Positions 13,892 through 15,615 of a stretch of 15,615 bases of DNA are shown piece by piece. The notes below the pieces were generated by a model. The model had not been told where the DNA came from. It did no database searches and saw nothing but the letters and a program-made list of their open reading frames with translations. Both the position numbers and the translations under genes were made by a program. Positions within the stretch are counted from its first letter, which is position 1. Every line of letters starts with the position of its first letter. Source of the stretch: Streptomyces griseus (GTDB lineage Bacteria; Bacteroidota; Bacteroidia; Chitinophagales; Chitinophagaceae); the NCBI GenBank assembly GCA_943323705.2, contig CALPIT020000027.1:1-15615 (forward strand), written 5' to 3'.

Positions 13892-15184
13892 ATGAATTTC
13901 TGTAAGCGAGTTGTTTTCTTATTGTTTTTCTTTTTTACTTGTAGCATCTGCATGTTGGAAGCACAGGTTGTTGAGAAAATATATCAACCCAATATAAAAA
14001 CGGCTCAGTTGTTTGCTTATGGAAATCAGCAAGGGCTTCCTGTTTATAAACTTAAAGGCGATAATAAATTAGAACTTGAATTTGATGACATGGACGCTAA
14101 TTTCAAAAGCTATTTTTTTACTTACATATTATGTGATTACAATTGGAAGCCAGCTAATTTGTTGGCGTTAGACTTTATTAAAGGGTTTACACAGAACAGG
14201 ATTACAACCTATCGCTATTCATCCATTTCTTTCCAGCGGTATACACATTACCAAGCTTTTTTACCTGAACAAAATTCAATGCCTACAAGGTCGGGGAACT
14301 ATTTGTTATTGGTTTATTTGGATGGTGATACGGCTAAAAAAGTGTTTACAAAACAATTCCTAGTAATAGAGCAAAAGGCATCCATCAATGCAACTATTGT
14401 GCAACCTTTTACCCCGCAATTATTCAACACCCACCAACGAGTAAGGTTTTCTGCGACATTAATGGATATCAATGCATTCAGTGCTGCACAACAAGTAAAA
14501 GCAGTGATATTACAAAACAACAGATGGGATAATAACCAGCGAGATATCGTGCCTACTTATGTTAGAGGGAATAACTTGATTTATGATATTGAAAGTGTGG
14601 GCGTTTTTCCTGGTGGCAAAGAATGGCGATGGCTAGATTTGAGAAGTTTTAGATTATTAAGCGATAGGGTGGATAGTGGTGTTTACAATCAAAATGAAGC
14701 CAATTTGTATTTAAAAACAGACAAAGACAGATCCGCAGAACGGTACATCTATATTCCAGATTATAATGGAATGTACAATATCATTACGTATGAAAGTATC
14801 AATCCTTTTTGGCAAGGAGATTATGCGAATATTCATTTTTCATATGCCCGACCGGATGGGTTGCCTTATCCTGAAAGAGATCTTTATCTAGCAGGGGCTT
14901 TTACCGGTTTTAATTTGACTGACAAATGGAAACTGAATTATAATATGGAAAATGGAAAGTACGAAACTGTTGCCAATTTGAAACAGGGGTACTACAATTA
15001 CACCTATATCTCAGTTAGTAAAAATGATCCAACCAATAAAATAGCACTAGAAGGAAATTACTGGGAAACAGAAAATTCATACACGGTATTGCTTTATTAT
15101 AAATCCTTCACAGACAGAAATGACCAGTTGATAGGTGTGGCTACAATAAATTCGAGATCGGATAAACCGGGGTTTTCGTTTTAA
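13892..15184 (+). CDS. Type IX secretion system plug protein (DUF5103 family)
   Basis: A 430-residue exported protein: the signal peptide MNFCKRVVFLLFFFFTCSICMLEA is probably cleaved before Gln25. The mature N-terminus VVEKIYQPNIKTAQLFAYGNQQGLPVYKLKGDNKLELEFDDMD and the segment FKSYFFTYILCDYNWKPANLLALDFIKGF are typical of the DUF5103/T9SS plug family. These proteins close the periplasmic side of the SprA outer-membrane translocon and are found in Bacteroidota with a type IX secretion system. YIPDYNGMYNIITYESINPFWQGDYANIHFSYARP (about 292-326) and LYLAGAFTGFNLTDKWKLNYN (about 337-357) are further conserved-looking segments. No other T9SS genes are adjacent, which is usual because they are scattered. 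The gene is followed after 3 bp by an inverted-repeat element. Confidence 0.88.
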   Translation: MNFCKRVVFLLFFFFTCSICMLEAQVVEKIYQPNIKTAQLFAYGNQQGLPVYKLKGDNKLELEFDDMDANFKSYFFTYILCDYNWKPANLLALDFIKGFTQNRITTYRYSSISFQRYTHYQAFLPEQNSMPTRSGNYLLLVYLDGDTAKKVFTKQFLVIEQKASINATIVQPFTPQLFNTHQRVRFSATLMDINAFSAAQQVKAVILQNNRWDNNQRDIVPTYVRGNNLIYDIESVGVFPGGKEWRWLDLRSFRLLSDRVDSGVYNQNEANLYLKTDKDRSAERYIYIPDYNGMYNIITYESINPFWQGDYANIHFSYARPDGLPYPERDLYLAGAFTGFNLTDKWKLNYNMENGKYETVANLKQGYYNYTYISVSKNDPTNKIALEGNYWETENSYTVLLYYKSFTDRNDQLIGVATINSRSDKPGFSF

Positions 15185-15187
15185 GAA

Positions 15188-15340
15188 GCCCCCTAAATCC
15201 CCCAAAGGGGGACTTTGATTATGTTTTATTTTGGATGTTTTACTTATTTAGGCATTTGGATACAAATAAGATAAATTATTTTTTGTGTGCACAGCCTAGC
15301 AAATTGCAAACAAAGTCACCCTTTGGGGGATTTAGGGGGC
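15188..15340. repeat. 153-bp element with 29-bp inverted arms (CCCCCTAAATCCCCC type)
   Basis: The left arm at 15188-15216 and the right arm at 15312-15340 are inverted copies matching at 28 of 29 positions, separated by 95 bp of AT-rich DNA with no convincing ORF. Each arm also folds on itself through CCCCC-AAA-GGGGG or its near copy. Similar CCCCCTAA-CCCCC-AAAGGGGG sequences are, from memory, scattered through many Bacteroidota genomes. The size and ends resemble a non-autonomous MITE, but no transposase or certain target duplication is visible. Confidence 0.75.
15198..15212. terminator. Hairpin after the T9SS plug gene
   Basis: TCCCCC-AAA-GGGGGA is a perfect 6-bp GC stem with a 3-nt loop, 14 bp after the stop of the T9SS plug gene. 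It lies inside the left arm of the inverted-repeat element. No clean T-run follows (ACTTTGATTATGTTTTATTTT), so termination is possible but not certain. Confidence 0.4.
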
Positions 15341-15361
15341 CGATTAACAAACATTTTCCCC

Positions 15362-15369
15362 TATCTTTG
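15362..15369 (+). promoter_or_regulatory. -7 box of the SRP RNA gene
   Basis: TATCTTTG is a full match to the Bacteroidota -7 consensus TAnnTTTG and ends 4 bp before the first base of the SRP RNA stem, which is the right distance for initiation at 15374. The -33 region would fall at the outer edge of the inverted-repeat element, about 15340, and shows no clear TTTG. Confidence 0.65.
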
Positions 15370-15373
15370 CCCC

Positions 15374-15467
15374 GGCAAGTCTTATACGACCAGCTCCTGT
15401 TGAATTCCCCCAGGATCGGAAGATAGCAAGGGTAGATGGTTGAGCGGTGCGATGTAAGTAACTTGCC
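15374..15467 (+). ncRNA. ffs: Signal recognition particle RNA, small (4.5S) type
   Basis: This RNA of about 94 nt is the core of the bacterial SRP, which with Ffh brings nascent membrane and secreted proteins to the SecYEG translocon. The ends pair perfectly (GGCAAGT 15374-15380 with ACTTGCC 15461-15467), then CTTA pairs with TAAG. The apex is the universal helix 8: CAGGATC-GGAA-GATAGCAAGGG, with the GGAA tetraloop at 15418-15421 closed by ATC/GAT and flanked by the symmetric and asymmetric internal loops that bind Ffh. There is no Alu domain. It is followed by nine T residues and preceded by a TATCTTTG -7 box. Confidence 0.93.
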
Positions 15468-15477
15468 ATTTTTTTTT
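15461..15477 (+). terminator. SRP RNA 3' terminator
   Basis: The closing strand of the SRP terminal stem (ACTTGCC) is followed by A and nine T residues (15469-15477). The RNA's own long hairpin plus the T-run would act as an intrinsic terminator. Confidence 0.6.
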
Positions 15478-15565
15478 CTAAAAAAATCAAAATTTAAAAG
15501 TAAAAATTAAAAAAAAGACCAATCATTATCGAAGGGTGTTTCATATCGATTTTTTGAATTTTTAA

Positions 15566-15596
15566 TTTTGAATTTTTACTTAATACAATATCTTCG
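15566..15596 (+). promoter_or_regulatory. Candidate promoter for a gene beyond the right edge
   Basis: TTTTG (15566-15570) and TATCTTCG (15589-15596) are separated by 18 bp, close to the Bacteroidota TTTG/TAnnTTTG arrangement with one mismatch in the -7 box. The 138 bp after the SRP RNA hold only AT-rich sequence, including partial inverted copies of AAGTAAAAATT, and no ORF. The gene served would start outside the window. Confidence 0.4.
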
Positions 15597-15615
15597 CGCA
15601 ACAAATCAAACAAAC

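Noticed and set aside
15217..15426. Open frame of 63 codons around 15235-15426
   Set aside because: It runs through the right inverted arm and into the SRP RNA gene, with no protein-like motif, so it is chance.

Overview
The window reads as chromosomal DNA from a Bacteroidota bacterium, probably near Chitinophagaceae/Sphingobacteriia. It is AT-rich and has few Shine-Dalgarno sites. Several genes and the SRP RNA are preceded by the Bacteroidota -7 promoter box TAnnTTTG. The gene content includes a TamL-type lipoprotein, a type IX secretion plug protein and a FadL-like porin. Placement is from recognition of sequence features, not from a database search.

Layout: the 5' part of lon (minus strand, cut by the left edge); cca, a pRiA4b ORF-3-like gene and miaA (plus); a repeat-rich stretch of about 0.7 kb holding one small lipoprotein gene (minus); a FadL-like outer-membrane protein and a Tyr/Asn-rich lipoprotein (both minus); proS and truB overlapping on plus; tamL (minus) convergent with truB and divergent from a TrmH-family methyltransferase; a LolC/E-like permease (minus) convergent with the methyltransferase; the T9SS plug gene (plus); then a 153-bp inverted-repeat element, the 4.5S-type SRP RNA gene with promoter and T-run, and a promoter-like sequence running off the right edge.

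Two themes recur. One is tRNA and rRNA maturation or charging: CCA addition, A37 prenylation, prolyl-tRNA charging, pseudouridine 55 and a SpoU-type 2'-O-methylation. The other is envelope export and biogenesis: SRP RNA, TamL, Lol-type permease, T9SS plug and outer-membrane or lipid-anchored proteins. These are mostly core genes, and I see no phage, transposase, CRISPR, toxin-nuclease or biosynthetic cluster.

The two halves differ in architecture. From about 7.1 to 15.2 kb the genes are packed very tightly, with abutting or shared stop codons, starts 11 bp apart and TTG starts. From about 2.2 to 4.7 kb the intergenic space is filled with 14-16-bp tandem units and a 43-bp repeat present twice, on either side of the small lipoprotein gene. 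The repeat-flanked lipoprotein locus, the inverted-repeat element abutting the SRP RNA promoter and the ATG-less truB start are the most unusual things here. I found no convincing new multi-gene system.
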